From contig WJIO01000268.1 in the NCBI GenBank assembly GCA_014730235.1, positions 1 to 14,929 on the forward strand: a stretch of 14,929 nucleotides of DNA. Reading direction: 5' to 3'. The position numbers and the translations under genes are program-made. The DNA is from Candidatus Poribacteria bacterium (lineage in GTDB: Bacteria; Poribacteria; DTPJ01; WJIO01). The notes beneath the pieces are model-generated. The model had not been told where the DNA came from, searched no databases, and was given only the letters and a program-made list of their open reading frames with translations. Positions within the stretch are counted from its first letter, which is position 1. The number at the start of each line of letters is the position of its first letter. Positions 1 to 7,836 of this stretch are shown here, piece by piece.

Positions 1-75
1 AAAGGAGGTAATTGCAAGAATTTTCAATATATTTTGTTTTTCAATTTGATTTCCTTGATATGGAGATAATAAAAA

Positions 76-609
76 ATGAAGGCTACAAACACTAAATTAT
101 TTACAATAATACTTATAGTTGTTTTTAGCTTATTTTTCACGAAATATAATTACGCCATAATAGACACAGAATCACTCGTTGGTATGTGGTTATTTGATCA
201 GGATGATGATATAGTTGAGGACATGTCCGGAAATGGAAACGACGGCACACTTATGGATAAACCAGAATGGGTTGAGGGTAAATTTGGTGAATGGTATCAC
301 CTGGCCTGGACACTGGATGGAACTCAGGAGACTGTATATGTAAATGGGGTATTAATAGGTCAGTTTAACAAACCTCACGAAGGAACTCTGGAAGGAACCC
401 ATAAATTAGAAATTGGTTGAAGAGAGGGTGGAACGTTAGGCTTTGTAGGAATAGTTGATGAGGTTGCGGTCTTCAATGTTGCCCTTGAGCAGGAAGATAT
501 ACAAGAAGCCTTTGAAAAAGGATTAGAAGATTCACTTGGTTTAACTGCTGTTTATCCTGTTGACAAAATTACTACAACCTGGGGTGCTGTTAGAAATTAT
601 AAAGAATAA
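76..609 (+). pseudogene. Degenerate secreted LamG-domain protein (internal deletion plus in-frame TGA)
   Basis: The reading frame opens with a signal peptide (hydrophobic residues about 8-26) and then the LVGMWLFD...DMSGNGNDGTL block seen at the start of the intact LamG gene at 11825-12604. After EWVEGKFG (residue 71) it jumps to EWYHLAWTLDG. Compared with the intact paralogue, about 86 residues (71-156) are missing without a frame change. TGA at 418-420 stops the frame at 114 codons. The same frame then stays open to TAA at 607-609 and encodes GGTLGFVGIVDEVAVFNVAL and the family tail DKITTTWGAVRNYKE. A GGAG lies 10 nt before the ATG. The family is a concanavalin-A-like jelly-roll that often binds carbohydrate on secreted proteins. 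I read this copy as a recently broken paralogue, because frame and tail are intact outside the two lesions. The alternative is a truncated 114-aa product that still works. Confidence 0.8.
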
Positions 610-631
610 ATATTCGATAAAAAATATGTCA

Positions 632-672
632 TAATATCAGGCTTAGTTGATTATCAACTAAGCCTGATATTA
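632..672. terminator. Bidirectional hairpin terminator between convergent genes
   Basis: A perfect 19-bp inverted repeat (632-650 with 654-672) has a 3-nt loop, TTA. The stem carries the core CAGGCTTAGTTGA. It lies between the end of the LamG pseudogene and the stop codon of the URO-D gene at 677, which run toward each other, so it probably stops transcription from both sides. The T-tracts are modest. Confidence 0.8.
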
Positions 673-676
673 GAAG

Positions 677-1756
677 TTATGAATAATGGCCATATTCATC
701 AACAGCATTAAAAAATGCCATTATATTTTCCAAGGGAACTTCGGGTTCCAAAACATGGGTAGGAGCTATTATCAAACCGCCGTCTTTTCCTACAGTTTCA
801 ATCATATGCTTTACTGTTGCGTCAACATCTTCCGTTGTTCCAAAGGGCATAGTTGTCTGAATACCTATAGTACCATCAAAAGCTAACTTATCCCCATATT
901 GCTCTTTAAGCTTTACTGGATCCATACATTCAGGTTGAACCGGGTTCAGTATAGTAACACCTATTTCTATCAGATCAGGTATTATAGGTTCAATATTTCC
1001 GTCGCTGTGATATTTGACATGTATATCAGGTTTATGCTCTTTTGCAGCGGCTATAACGCTGGCAAAGCGGGGTTTTATCCATTTTCGCCATTCATTGGGT
1101 GACATAAGCATCCGGTTTTGCATACCAACGTCATCGCCTGTGCCGATCATATCTGCACCAGCAATACCGGCAGCTCTGGCCCGTTTAAGACATGTATCGG
1201 TTATTTTATCCAGCAAGGCAGCCGCTAGATCTTCGTTTAATATGAAATCAGCGAAAAGATTATCCATACCCCGGAGATACCAGGCAGCTTCGAATATGTG
1301 CCCTACGTTTCCTACAGCTATCAAATCTCTTGATTTAATATCATCAGCCGATTTTTTCATGCCCTGATGATACTTATCGTCGTATAGTGGACCCTGAGGC
1401 CAGGGATATTCCTCCACCTCAATGGGATCTTTGAAATTGCGCATTGGGAAGATATATTTATTAAAATGATACTTGGAACCCGGGGCATGAGCAACACCCA
1501 TCCCATCTATCGTTGTTCCTTCAGGAAGCTCTACATCCTCATAATACTTTGAAAAATCTCTCTTATCCTCTTTGACTTCATATGGCGCGCTGACACCAGC
1601 ACCGGGGAAAGCATGTTTTTTTACTGAATCGGAAATAGTAAGATTTTCCTGCACCCTTTTATTCAGGTCTGGAGTATATGATATATGATAAACCACCCAT
1701 TCCGGGTTGTTTCTGTTCATGACGGCAAGGCAATTTTCACGTCTGGATAATGCCAT
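677..1756 (-). CDS. URO-D-family corrinoid-dependent methyltransferase-like protein
   Basis: This 359-aa protein has the uroporphyrinogen-decarboxylase fold signature: an N-terminal SRRENCLAVMNR, GDDVGMQNRMLMSP at 207-220, HVKYHSDGNIEPIIPDLIEIG at 246-266, NPVQPECMDP at 271-280 and a C-terminal PTHVLEPEVPLENI at 332-345. In this superfamily true heme-pathway enzymes sit beside MtaA/MtbA/CmuA-type enzymes that move methyl groups to or from a corrinoid protein through zinc-bound thiols. The next gene upstream encodes a corrinoid protein, so methyl transfer is the likely job. The MtaA zinc motif His-X-Cys is here H250-S251-D252, and the usual C-terminal Cys region reads T-H334-V, leaving C277 as the nearby thiol. 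Substrate is unknown. The start is supported by GGAGG (1767-1771 on the complement) 10 nt upstream. It is the last gene of a three-gene minus-strand run. Confidence 0.85.
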   Translation of the reverse strand: MALSRRENCLAVMNRNNPEWVVYHISYTPDLNKRVQENLTISDSVKKHAFPGAGVSAPYEVKEDKRDFSKYYEDVELPEGTTIDGMGVAHAPGSKYHFNKYIFPMRNFKDPIEVEEYPWPQGPLYDDKYHQGMKKSADDIKSRDLIAVGNVGHIFEAAWYLRGMDNLFADFILNEDLAAALLDKITDTCLKRARAAGIAGADMIGTGDDVGMQNRMLMSPNEWRKWIKPRFASVIAAAKEHKPDIHVKYHSDGNIEPIIPDLIEIGVTILNPVQPECMDPVKLKEQYGDKLAFDGTIGIQTTMPFGTTEDVDATVKHMIETVGKDGGLIIAPTHVLEPEVPLENIMAFFNAVDEYGHYS

Positions 1757-1781
1757 AATAATATTACCTCCGGGAAATACT

Positions 1782-2411
1782 CTATTTGAAAAAATCTCTT
1801 ACAACATCAACAGCAATAGCTGCATCCTCAGCATAGGCATCAGCACCGATTTTATCGGCATATTCCTGGGTAACAGGGGCTCCGCCGATTATTATTTTTG
1901 CTTTATCTCTTAATCCTGCCTCAATTATGGCTTCTATAGTCTCTTTCATAGAAAGCATATTTGTAGTTACAAGAGCGGACATACCTACAACCTGAACGCC
2001 ATCTTTAATAGCAGATATAAAATCCTGAGAAGATACATCATAACCTAAATCCACTACCTCAAATCCTGCACCTTCCAGCATAGCGGCAACAATGTTTTTC
2101 CCTATATCGTGGGTATCACCCTGAACTGTACCAATGGCAATTTTAACGGATTTACGGTCTTTAGTATTAGCCAGGACAGGTTTTAATACAGAAAGTCCAG
2201 CTTTCATGGCCCTGGCAGCAACGATAAGACCGGGAAGATAGACCTCATAATTTTTGAATTTTTCACCTATAACATCCATACCCTTAACCAGGCCTTCGTT
2301 GAGAATGGTAATGGCATCCATACCTTCATCCAGGGCTTGCTTTACCATCTCTTCAACTTTTTCTGCATCACCAACCACAACCTTCTCTGACATTTTTGTT
2401 AAGTTTATCAT
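1782..2411 (-). CDS. Corrinoid (cobalamin-binding) methyl-carrier protein, MtaC/MtbC type
   Basis: The 209-aa protein has the two-part architecture of methyltransferase corrinoid proteins. A helical cap domain (about 1-85) includes LVKGMDVIGEKFKNYEVYLPGLIVAARAM. A Rossmann-like B12 domain (about 88-209) follows. The lower-ligand motif D-X-H-X-X-G is present as D99-T-H101-D-I-G104 within GTVQGDTHDIGKNIV, with His101 expected to bind cobalt. The other B12-pocket elements, SALVTTNM (145-152) and GGAPV (176-180), are also present. It carries a methyl group on cobalt between two methyltransferases in the cytoplasm. The URO-D gene starts 25 nt after its stop, so the two are probably co-transcribed and act as a pair. 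A GGAGG lies 5 nt before the ATG. No corrinoid-reactivating ferredoxin-type protein and no MtaB- or MtbB-like partner lies in the window. Confidence 0.93.
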   Translation of the reverse strand: MINLTKMSEKVVVGDAEKVEEMVKQALDEGMDAITILNEGLVKGMDVIGEKFKNYEVYLPGLIVAARAMKAGLSVLKPVLANTKDRKSVKIAIGTVQGDTHDIGKNIVAAMLEGAGFEVVDLGYDVSSQDFISAIKDGVQVVGMSALVTTNMLSMKETIEAIIEAGLRDKAKIIIGGAPVTQEYADKIGADAYAEDAAIAVDVVRDFFK

Positions 2412-2452
2412 TACTGCCTCCAGGTATAATTATTTGGCTCTTATTAGTTTTG

Positions 2453-3400
2453 CTAATCTTTTATAGTGCCTGATTCCACCTTCGCTTCTAAATCAGCGAT
2501 TTTCTTTTTATGGATATCTTGAGTCCATTCCTTCATTAACTGTTTTACCTTATGTTTGCCAGCTTCGTTACGTTCCAGCTTATAGTAACTATAGGCTATT
2601 TTTAATTCCGCATCAAAAACCTTATCAGCTTCCGGGAAATTTTGTTTTACCTTTTGAAATTCGATAAGAGCCTGGACATATTCTTTCTGAGCATAATAAC
2701 ATTCGGCCAGCCAATACTGGGCGTTATCCTTTAAGTGATGTTTTTTTCCATATTCCAGTATCCTCTTAAACTCAGGGATAGCCGCTGCATACTCACTTGA
2801 TAGACAATCGGCAAGAGCCTTGTCATATACTCCCTGTAACTGTGTATCATTCTGAACATCTGGCAGTTCAGGGATTAATTCTTCCGTCGGTTTAGGTTCT
2901 TGTTCCGGCTCGAATATAAGTTCAGGTTCTTCATGTATCTGGACTGGTTGTTCCGGTATAGTTTCAGTTTCAGTCGGCAAAGTCTCCTGAGCTTTCATCT
3001 GTTGCCTTGTGATATTGACAGGCGGCTTTTCATCCATATTAATATAGCGCATGACTATCAGACTGTTAATAAGAACCAGGGCCAGGATTAATATTGCTAT
3101 AAATCCGGGCCAGAAAAATTTTCTTGCGGATTTCCATACAGATTCAGGATCCGTTTCAAGCAAATACTGCTTTGCTTTTGCATTGTCGGGATCTATTTTC
3201 AGGGCACTACGCCAACAATCTCTGGCTAGATATGTTTCGCCTTTATGAAGATAAGCCCGGCCTAACATAATGTAAGAATTGGCATGCTTGGGATCTTCTT
3301 CTATCACTTTTTTGAAAATGGCGATTGCATTATCCCACATACCCTGTTTGACGAATTCAAGGCCTTGGTTGTAGTCTTCAACCGCACTTTTATGATTCAT
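2453..3400 (-). CDS. Single-pass membrane protein with cytoplasmic and periplasmic TPR domains
   Basis: This 315-aa protein has four parts. An N-terminal pair of tetratricopeptide repeats (about 6-80) contains AIAIFKKVIEEDPKHANSYI and ARDCWRSALKIDPDNAKAKQ. One transmembrane helix lies at about 96-118. A Glu/Pro-rich linker covers about 122-180. A C-terminal TPR unit (about 188-293) resembles the YbgF/CpoB type (AQYWLAECYYAQKEYVQALIEFQKV). Basic residues before the helix (K90, R93, K94) suggest that the N-terminal TPRs are cytoplasmic and the C-terminal ones periplasmic. TPRs bind partner proteins; no catalytic motif is visible. It is the first gene of the run, 41 nt upstream of the corrinoid gene, with no terminator in between. 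A functional link with methyl transfer is not shown by sequence. The start is the first Met, with a weak AGGGA upstream. Confidence 0.8.
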   Translation of the reverse strand: MNHKSAVEDYNQGLEFVKQGMWDNAIAIFKKVIEEDPKHANSYIMLGRAYLHKGETYLARDCWRSALKIDPDNAKAKQYLLETDPESVWKSARKFFWPGFIAILILALVLINSLIVMRYINMDEKPPVNITRQQMKAQETLPTETETIPEQPVQIHEEPELIFEPEQEPKPTEELIPELPDVQNDTQLQGVYDKALADCLSSEYAAAIPEFKRILEYGKKHHLKDNAQYWLAECYYAQKEYVQALIEFQKVKQNFPEADKVFDAELKIAYSYYKLERNEAGKHKVKQLMKEWTQDIHKKKIADLEAKVESGTIKD

Positions 3401-3516
3401 GATTTAATATCCCTGTATATTATATATGGTTTATCGCTTATATTATTGTAATGGTTCTGAGAATTCTAAAAAATCTCTAAAACCAATGTTTATAAGAATT
3501 CAGCATGAAGAAACAG

Positions 3517-3590
3517 ATGAAAATGCTCAAAGAATATAGTTCTATGTCATTCCTGCGAAAGCAGGAATGACAGCCTGATAGCATTTTCAT
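3517..3590. repeat. Palindromic repeat copy A inside an outer inverted repeat
   Basis: The core is TGTCATTCCTGC (3545-3556), loop GAAA, GCAGGAATGACA (3561-3572). The same 12-nt arms occur at 12731-12758 and 14242-14269. The core sits inside an outer perfect 11-nt inverted repeat, ATGAAAATGCT at 3517-3527 and AGCATTTTCAT at 3580-3590, which the other copies do not share. The flanking genes are divergent, so a terminator role is unlikely. It behaves like a REP or miniature dispersed element. Confidence 0.85.
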
Positions 3591-3675
3591 TTGCTAGTGT
3601 CTCTTTAAGCACTGCAACATATGGTTTTAATTAATTTTAGAAATATCAGTGGTTAAATTATTAAACTATGTTGTT

Positions 3676-3684
3676 TGTTATAAT
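3676..3684 (+). promoter_or_regulatory. Candidate extended -10 promoter of the AAC(3)-to-prs operon
   Basis: TGTTATAAT is a perfect extended -10 element (TGN-TATAAT). No consensus -35 stands 17 nt upstream; TTAAAT at 3653-3658 is the nearest, with a 20-nt gap. If used, transcription would begin near 3691 and leave a leader of about 200 nt before the TTG start at 3893. I did not recognise a riboswitch class in that leader. Confidence 0.4.
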
Positions 3685-3892
3685 CTACCACAGTTATCAG
3701 TATATAGTCAAGAACTTTACACATATTATTCCTGAATAGTTGAGTGACCGTTGCATAGTGAATAAATCTATGCCAGAGCCTATAAAACCTTCCGTCTGTT
3801 GTTTTTTTCTTTACGCAAACAGCCAGTAGAGGTATATTATCTGTTGTGGCTTTAAAATCTACAACCGGATTTTTGATCTGGAGGATGATAAA

Positions 3893-4675
3893 TTGACTAA
3901 AATCGTAAAACAATTCAACATAGTCAAGGGATTAAGAAAACTTCATTTAAAAACTGGTGATATTGCATTTATACATAGTTCTCTGAAATCATTTGGTTAT
4001 GTGGAAGGAGGAGCGGAAACAGTAATAAAAGCTCTTCTGGAAGTTCTGGGAGATGATGGAACCCTTGTTGTTCCGATCTTCAGGCGATATTTCTGGGATG
4101 GTCCAGATCAGGTATGGGATCGGGATAATTCATCATCATTTATGGGGATAATATCCGAAAAGGTGCGAACCTGGCCCGGTTCAGAGCGCAGTCATCATGC
4201 ACCGCATCCAGTAGCGGCTGTGGGACGATTAGCAAAGGATATAACTGATCGCTACAACAAAACTGACTTTGCCCCCGACAGCCCTTTCGCCCGGATGATG
4301 GAGCTAAACGCCTGGATAATCATGATAGGGGTTGATTATAATACCTGTACTATGATACATTTAGTTGAGGAAAAGTTACAGGTTCCATACAGGCGTTGGA
4401 TTATGCTGCCGGGTATCGTAATTGAAGATGGAGTTTCAGAACGCAGATCTTACCCGTTTTACGCCAGATATCCGGGTGTTAACTGTGACTTTATCCCTAT
4501 GGGACGTAGGATGGAAAAGCAAGGTCTGGTAAATTCTGTTAAGGTGGGTAAAAGTAAAATTCTTGCCTTTCATTCCCGGGATTTGTATGATAGTGTTACA
4601 AAAGCATTAAAAGAAGATCCGCTTTTCCTTGTAAGTTCTGATACTAAGGAAGAAGCAAGTAAATATATAAAATGA
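3893..4675 (+). CDS. AAC(3)-family N-acetyltransferase (Antibiotic_NAT fold)
   Basis: This 260-aa protein matches the aminoglycoside 3-N-acetyltransferase family along its length. It has HSSLKSFGYVEGGAETVIKAL (28-48), GDDGTLVVPIF (53-63), SHHAPHPVAAVGRLA (100-114), the F126-A-P-D-S-P-F-A region, and IGVDYNTCTMIHLVEE (145-160). Family members use acetyl-CoA; the His-Pro pair at 105-106 and His156 fall in the conserved active-site blocks. Classic members inactivate aminoglycosides, but many environmental homologues have unknown natural substrates, so a resistance claim would be inference. The start is TTG at 3893, with GGAGG (3880-3884) 8 nt upstream; no ATG or GTG in frame fits better. It is the first gene of a six-gene plus-strand run and is 21 nt from the next gene. 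Confidence 0.88.
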   Translation: MTKIVKQFNIVKGLRKLHLKTGDIAFIHSSLKSFGYVEGGAETVIKALLEVLGDDGTLVVPIFRRYFWDGPDQVWDRDNSSSFMGIISEKVRTWPGSERSHHAPHPVAAVGRLAKDITDRYNKTDFAPDSPFARMMELNAWIIMIGVDYNTCTMIHLVEEKLQVPYRRWIMLPGIVIEDGVSERRSYPFYARYPGVNCDFIPMGRRMEKQGLVNSVKVGKSKILAFHSRDLYDSVTKALKEDPLFLVSSDTKEEASKYIK

Positions 4676-4696
4676 CCCAAGAGGAGGTATACTCAT

Positions 4697-5509
4697 ATGG
4701 TTTTACATGTTTTAAGGACTTCCTGCATTTTTCTGGCAGCATCTATAATTGCATCTGCCGGTGGAAGTGAAATAAAAGAAATGGCTGTGGAATTATCCGG
4801 CGGTGCATCTATGGATATGATTTGGATAGAACCCGGTAGTTTTATTATGGGTTCGCCGGAAGATGAACCGGGAAGGGAACAAAACGAAAGCCCACAGCAT
4901 AAAGTTACCATTACAAAGGGTTTCTGGTTGGGCAAATATGAACTTACCCAGGCCCAATGGGAAAGCGTTATGGGTTTTCGCACATGGGATAATCAGGTAT
5001 TTGTGAAAAGGGATGAAAATTGTCCTGCTGTTTATCTATCATGGTATCATACCCAGGATTTCATAGAAAAACTCAATTCTCAGGCAGATAAGCATATATA
5101 CAGATTACCAACAGAGGCAGAATGGGAATATGCCTGTCGAGCTGGTACTCAAACAGCTTTTTCCTTCGGGGATGATATAGATCAGCTTGGAGATTATGCG
5201 TGGTATGGCAGAAATACATATAACATAAACGAAAGATACGCCCATCAGGTGGGTCAGAAAATTCCCAATCCCTGGGGATTATATGACATGCACGGAAACG
5301 TATGGGAATGGGTTCAGGACTATTATGGTGAATATACCGGAGAAGATCAGGTTGATCCAAAAGGCCCAGAAACCGGAGAAAGACGGGTTTTTCGCGGGGC
5401 AAGTTTCTACTATTTGGGTAGATTTACACGTTCTGCCTACAGGGGGTATAATTCACCGCGCCATCGACTTTTTAACCTGGGCATGCGCCTGGTAATGCAG
5501 GAAGATTAA
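4697..5509 (+). CDS. Secreted SUMF1/FGE-type domain protein without the catalytic cysteines
   Basis: This 270-aa protein begins with a signal peptide (hydrophobic about 9-21, cleavage likely near ASAGG). One formylglycine-generating-enzyme-type domain follows: MIWIEPGSFIMGS (41-53), KGFWLGKYELTQAQW (74-88), YRLPTEAEWEYACRAGT (135-151), WGLYDMHGNVWEWVQDYY (193-210) and RRVFRGASFYYLGRFTRSAYR (229-249). True FGEs oxidise a sulfatase cysteine using a cysteine pair in the last block. Here that block has none (the only cysteines are 10, 109 and 147), and no sulfatase gene is nearby. It is more likely a ligand-binding or non-sulfatase member of the family, acting outside the cytoplasm. GGAGG lies 9 nt before the ATG. 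It is 18 nt from the next gene, which also encodes an exported protein. Confidence 0.85.
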   Translation: MVLHVLRTSCIFLAASIIASAGGSEIKEMAVELSGGASMDMIWIEPGSFIMGSPEDEPGREQNESPQHKVTITKGFWLGKYELTQAQWESVMGFRTWDNQVFVKRDENCPAVYLSWYHTQDFIEKLNSQADKHIYRLPTEAEWEYACRAGTQTAFSFGDDIDQLGDYAWYGRNTYNINERYAHQVGQKIPNPWGLYDMHGNVWEWVQDYYGEYTGEDQVDPKGPETGERRVFRGASFYYLGRFTRSAYRGYNSPRHRLFNLGMRLVMQED

Positions 5510-5527
5510 GGGAAGGAGAAAACAGGA

Positions 5528-6793
5528 ATGAAGTTCTTTTGTGATATAACAGTTTTTGCTTTGACTATTTGTGTTAGCATGCCTCTGCTTTGTCCTGATG
5601 TTTCGGGTGATACAGGTGGAGAAAAGTCGTGGTGGGATAAACCCAAGATAGCAATGGTATACGGTGGCGTTGGTGGTAAAGGTAACCCTATAGACGCTTA
5701 TGAACTATTGAGAATTTCTGGTATAAGCGCAATTGTAGGGGGGGTGGCTTCTGATGATGAAACTATAGAATATGCTGCTGAAAAAGGTATAAATCTTATC
5801 GGTCTTGGTTATGCCTGGGGAATTCCCCATTCAATACCAAGCAGTAGAAGTGCAATGAATGAAAAAGGTCAGATAACCACAGCCGCCTGTCCTTTCTCCA
5901 GGCCTTTCTGGGAAGGTACTATTAGACAACCGGTGTTAAATACTCTGGAAAAGTCATTGGAACATCCAAATGTGGTGGGGTTTTTTGTGGATTCTGAGCA
6001 GTATGCTGTATACCCAAGAATAAGAACATGCTTCTGTTACGACTGCTGGGAGACATTTTTAAAGGACGAAAACCTGCAAGACCCGGGGGTTGATGAAACC
6101 CAGAGGGCTATATGGCTGGCGGAGAATGGATACCTAAAGGGTAGAGATTCAGAAGATCCGGAGGAATGGAAGAAAGCCCCAAAAGCTCCATTTTTCGGGA
6201 AGTATATTGAATGGGTCAAAGAACGTCTTACCGAACAATATAAGTCATTAGCTGATGAAGTGCATGCAAAGAATCCTGAATTTGTATTTGGCAAACTACC
6301 GGGAAATCCAACATATTGGTACAGCGTAGGAATGGCCAGAGGAACAGCTACAGATGAAGCACCGTTTTTCCTTTTGCTGGAAAGCACTTATGCCAGCGCA
6401 CCCGGTTACGGCAGCAAGCCGGAAAGAGGTGGCTGGATTCCGGGTTTTACCCATGATAGAGAGGATATGGAAAAACTGGATATTCCCTTCAGGATTATAG
6501 GTGGGGCATGGCTTACTGTTGACACCGTTGAAAAAGCCGACAAACGCTACACCAGAGATGTTTTTCAGTTGTATGACCAGGGACATCGCCTTGGTTCGCA
6601 TCCTGACAGTGATGGCTATTGGTTCGGGCCTGTAAGTCAGATAACATCGCGTAAATATTTCCGGGAACACTATCCCGGTTGCAATATTAGAGATTACTGG
6701 CTGGCTGTCAGAAATATCAATCGCTATCTGGGTATTGAAGTTCCTGATGATGAAGGCGAAGTTTTAAATTTCCTTAGAAAGATAGACGATTAA
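5528..6793 (+). CDS. Exported putative TIM-barrel / glycoside-hydrolase-like protein
   Basis: I do not recognise the exact family. The 421-aa product has a probable signal peptide (hydrophobic about 7-22). The layout then suggests a (beta/alpha) barrel: short hydrophobic strands such as KIAMVYGGVGG (40-50), ISAIVGGVA (66-74) and INLIGLGYAWGIP (88-100) alternate with helices. NVVGFFVDSEQY (148-159) places acidic D155 and E157 at a strand end, and FLLLESTY (281-288) places E285 at another, as in many glycosidases. A cysteine cluster, C168-X-C170-X2-C173 (CFCYDCWETFL), resembles the CxC/CxxC metal-binding insert seen in some GH42-like and related barrels. The neighbours are an exported SUMF1-like protein (18 nt upstream) and a dehydrogenase (11 nt downstream). 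A role in extracellular glycan handling is inference. Confidence 0.65.
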   Translation: MKFFCDITVFALTICVSMPLLCPDVSGDTGGEKSWWDKPKIAMVYGGVGGKGNPIDAYELLRISGISAIVGGVASDDETIEYAAEKGINLIGLGYAWGIPHSIPSSRSAMNEKGQITTAACPFSRPFWEGTIRQPVLNTLEKSLEHPNVVGFFVDSEQYAVYPRIRTCFCYDCWETFLKDENLQDPGVDETQRAIWLAENGYLKGRDSEDPEEWKKAPKAPFFGKYIEWVKERLTEQYKSLADEVHAKNPEFVFGKLPGNPTYWYSVGMARGTATDEAPFFLLLESTYASAPGYGSKPERGGWIPGFTHDREDMEKLDIPFRIIGGAWLTVDTVEKADKRYTRDVFQLYDQGHRLGSHPDSDGYWFGPVSQITSRKYFREHYPGCNIRDYWLAVRNINRYLGIEVPDDEGEVLNFLRKIDD

Positions 6794-6804
6794 AGGAGTT
6801 CTGA

Positions 6805-7836
6805 ATGAAAGCAGGGATAGTATATGGCCCGGGTAAAATTGGTGTTGGTGAATTTCATATGCCCAAACCGGGATATAGTGAAGTTTTGATCAAAGTAAAA
6901 GCCGCCGGTATATGCGGGAGTGATTTACATTACCACAGGTCAGACGCACCAATTTCTGAAAACGGTCGGATGATGGGCGGTCATGAGTTAAGCGGAGAAA
7001 TAGTTGCTGTGGGTGATGGTGTTAAAAACCGGGAAGTTGGACAGCGAGTGGGGATAGAACCGCTTTTAGGCTGTGATGACTGCGAATACTGCACCATGGG
7101 ACAATATCATCTATGCAGCAGGTTGACCCATCCCGGCGGGGGATTTCGCGAGTATACAGCAATTCTGGCGAAAAAAGCCTTTCCCATACCTGGTAATGTT
7201 TCTTATGAAGAAGCGGCTCTACTGGACTGTCTGACCGTTGGTGTGCATGCAGTCCACCGTGGTAATGTAGGGATAACAGATTCTGTAGCTGTTATTGGCG
7301 ATGCAGCTATAGGATTTTCAACTCTGGAAGTGGCTAAGGCCGCCGGTGCAAAGAAAATTATTTTGATCGGACATCATGATGAAAATCTGGATGTGGGTAA
7401 AAAAGTAGGCGCTGATGTGATTATTAATTCCGCAGACGTCAATGATATTGAAGCTGTGATGGAAGCCACCAATGGTCAGGGATGTGATGTGGTTTTTGAA
7501 ACTGTGGGGGGAACGGCAGATACCCTGGATACAGCGGTTAAAATTGCCAGAACTGGTGGCAGGATCGTTATAATTGGCATGTTTAGAAAGCCGTTGTCTT
7601 TGGAATTTGGTCGTCTTATGCGAAATGAAATAGACATAATTTTTTCATGGAGTTATTCCACATGGAACGGCATACCGGAATTTGCAATCGCACTGGAACT
7701 TTTAGCCAGAGGTGAACTGGATGCTGAAGCTCTGATAACACATAAATACCCCATAGATAAAATAAGCGATGCCTTTGAAGCCGCTTTAAATAAGCGGGAA
7801 TCCGGCGCTCTTAAAGTTTTGATTACTTACGATTGA
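6805..7836 (+). CDS. Zinc-dependent medium-chain dehydrogenase (sorbitol/threonine dehydrogenase-like MDR)
   Basis: This 343-aa protein is a zinc-containing MDR oxidoreductase. The catalytic zinc site shows C37 ([10 protein letters not shown]) and H60-E61 ([16 protein letters not shown]), with D141 or C142 in [11 protein letters not shown] as the likely last ligand. The structural zinc cluster is complete: C90, C93, C96 and C104. The Rossmann domain starts at [10 protein letters not shown] (161-170), with Gly165, Gly170 and the GAKKIILIG strand. The variant IGDAAIG replaces the usual GxGxxG. It should oxidise an alcohol or sugar carbon with NAD(P); polyols, sugars and threonine are typical substrates, and the sequence does not say which. 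It is in the middle of the six-gene run, with an AAGGAG just before the ATG. Confidence 0.9.
   Translation: MKAGIVYGPGKIGVGEFHMPKPGYSEVLIKVKAAGICGSDLHYHRSDAPISENGRMMGGHELSGEIVAVGDGVKNREVGQRVGIEPLLGCDDCEYCTMGQYHLCSRLTHPGGGFREYTAILAKKAFPIPGNVSYEEAALLDCLTVGVHAVHRGNVGITDSVAVIGDAAIGFSTLEVAKAAGAKKIILIGHHDENLDVGKKVGADVIINSADVNDIEAVMEATNGQGCDVVFETVGGTADTLDTAVKIARTGGRIVIIGMFRKPLSLEFGRLMRNEIDIIFSWSYSTWNGIPEFAIALELLARGELDAEALITHKYPIDKISDAFEAALNKRESGALKVLITYD

Larger units (their letters stand above)
3401..3892. other. Divergent intergenic region, 492 bp
   Basis: This gap separates the minus-strand TPR gene from the plus-strand AAC(3)-like gene, so it must hold promoters for both. It contains a nested palindromic repeat (3517-3590) and an extended -10 for the rightward operon (3676-3684). 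A possible -10 for the leftward operon, ATTATA on the plus strand at 3419-3424, has no good -35. I see no convincing gene; an 86-codon frame on the minus strand (3913-3653) has no recognisable motif and runs over the start of the next gene. Confidence 0.6.

Noticed and set aside
1-95. Perfect Shine-Dalgarno AAAGGAGGT at 1-9 with a TTG at 12 giving a 27-codon frame
   Set aside because: The spacing is only 3 nt, the peptide has no visible character, and the site may belong to something cut off by the window edge.
421-606. TGA read as Trp or selenocysteine in the LamG pseudogene
   Set aside because: The dehydrogenase, the AAC(3)-like gene and prs all end properly at TGA just before the next gene's ribosome site or an intergenic gap. 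A stop mutation is simpler, and no selenocysteine hairpin was evident.
3545-3572. CRISPR-like array from the three repeated palindromes
   Set aside because: The copies are thousands of bases apart, with no regular spacers and no cas genes.
3653-3913. 86-codon open frame on the minus strand in the divergent intergenic region
   Set aside because: It overlaps the start of the AAC(3)-like gene and a good candidate promoter, has no clear ribosome site, and has no motif I recognise.
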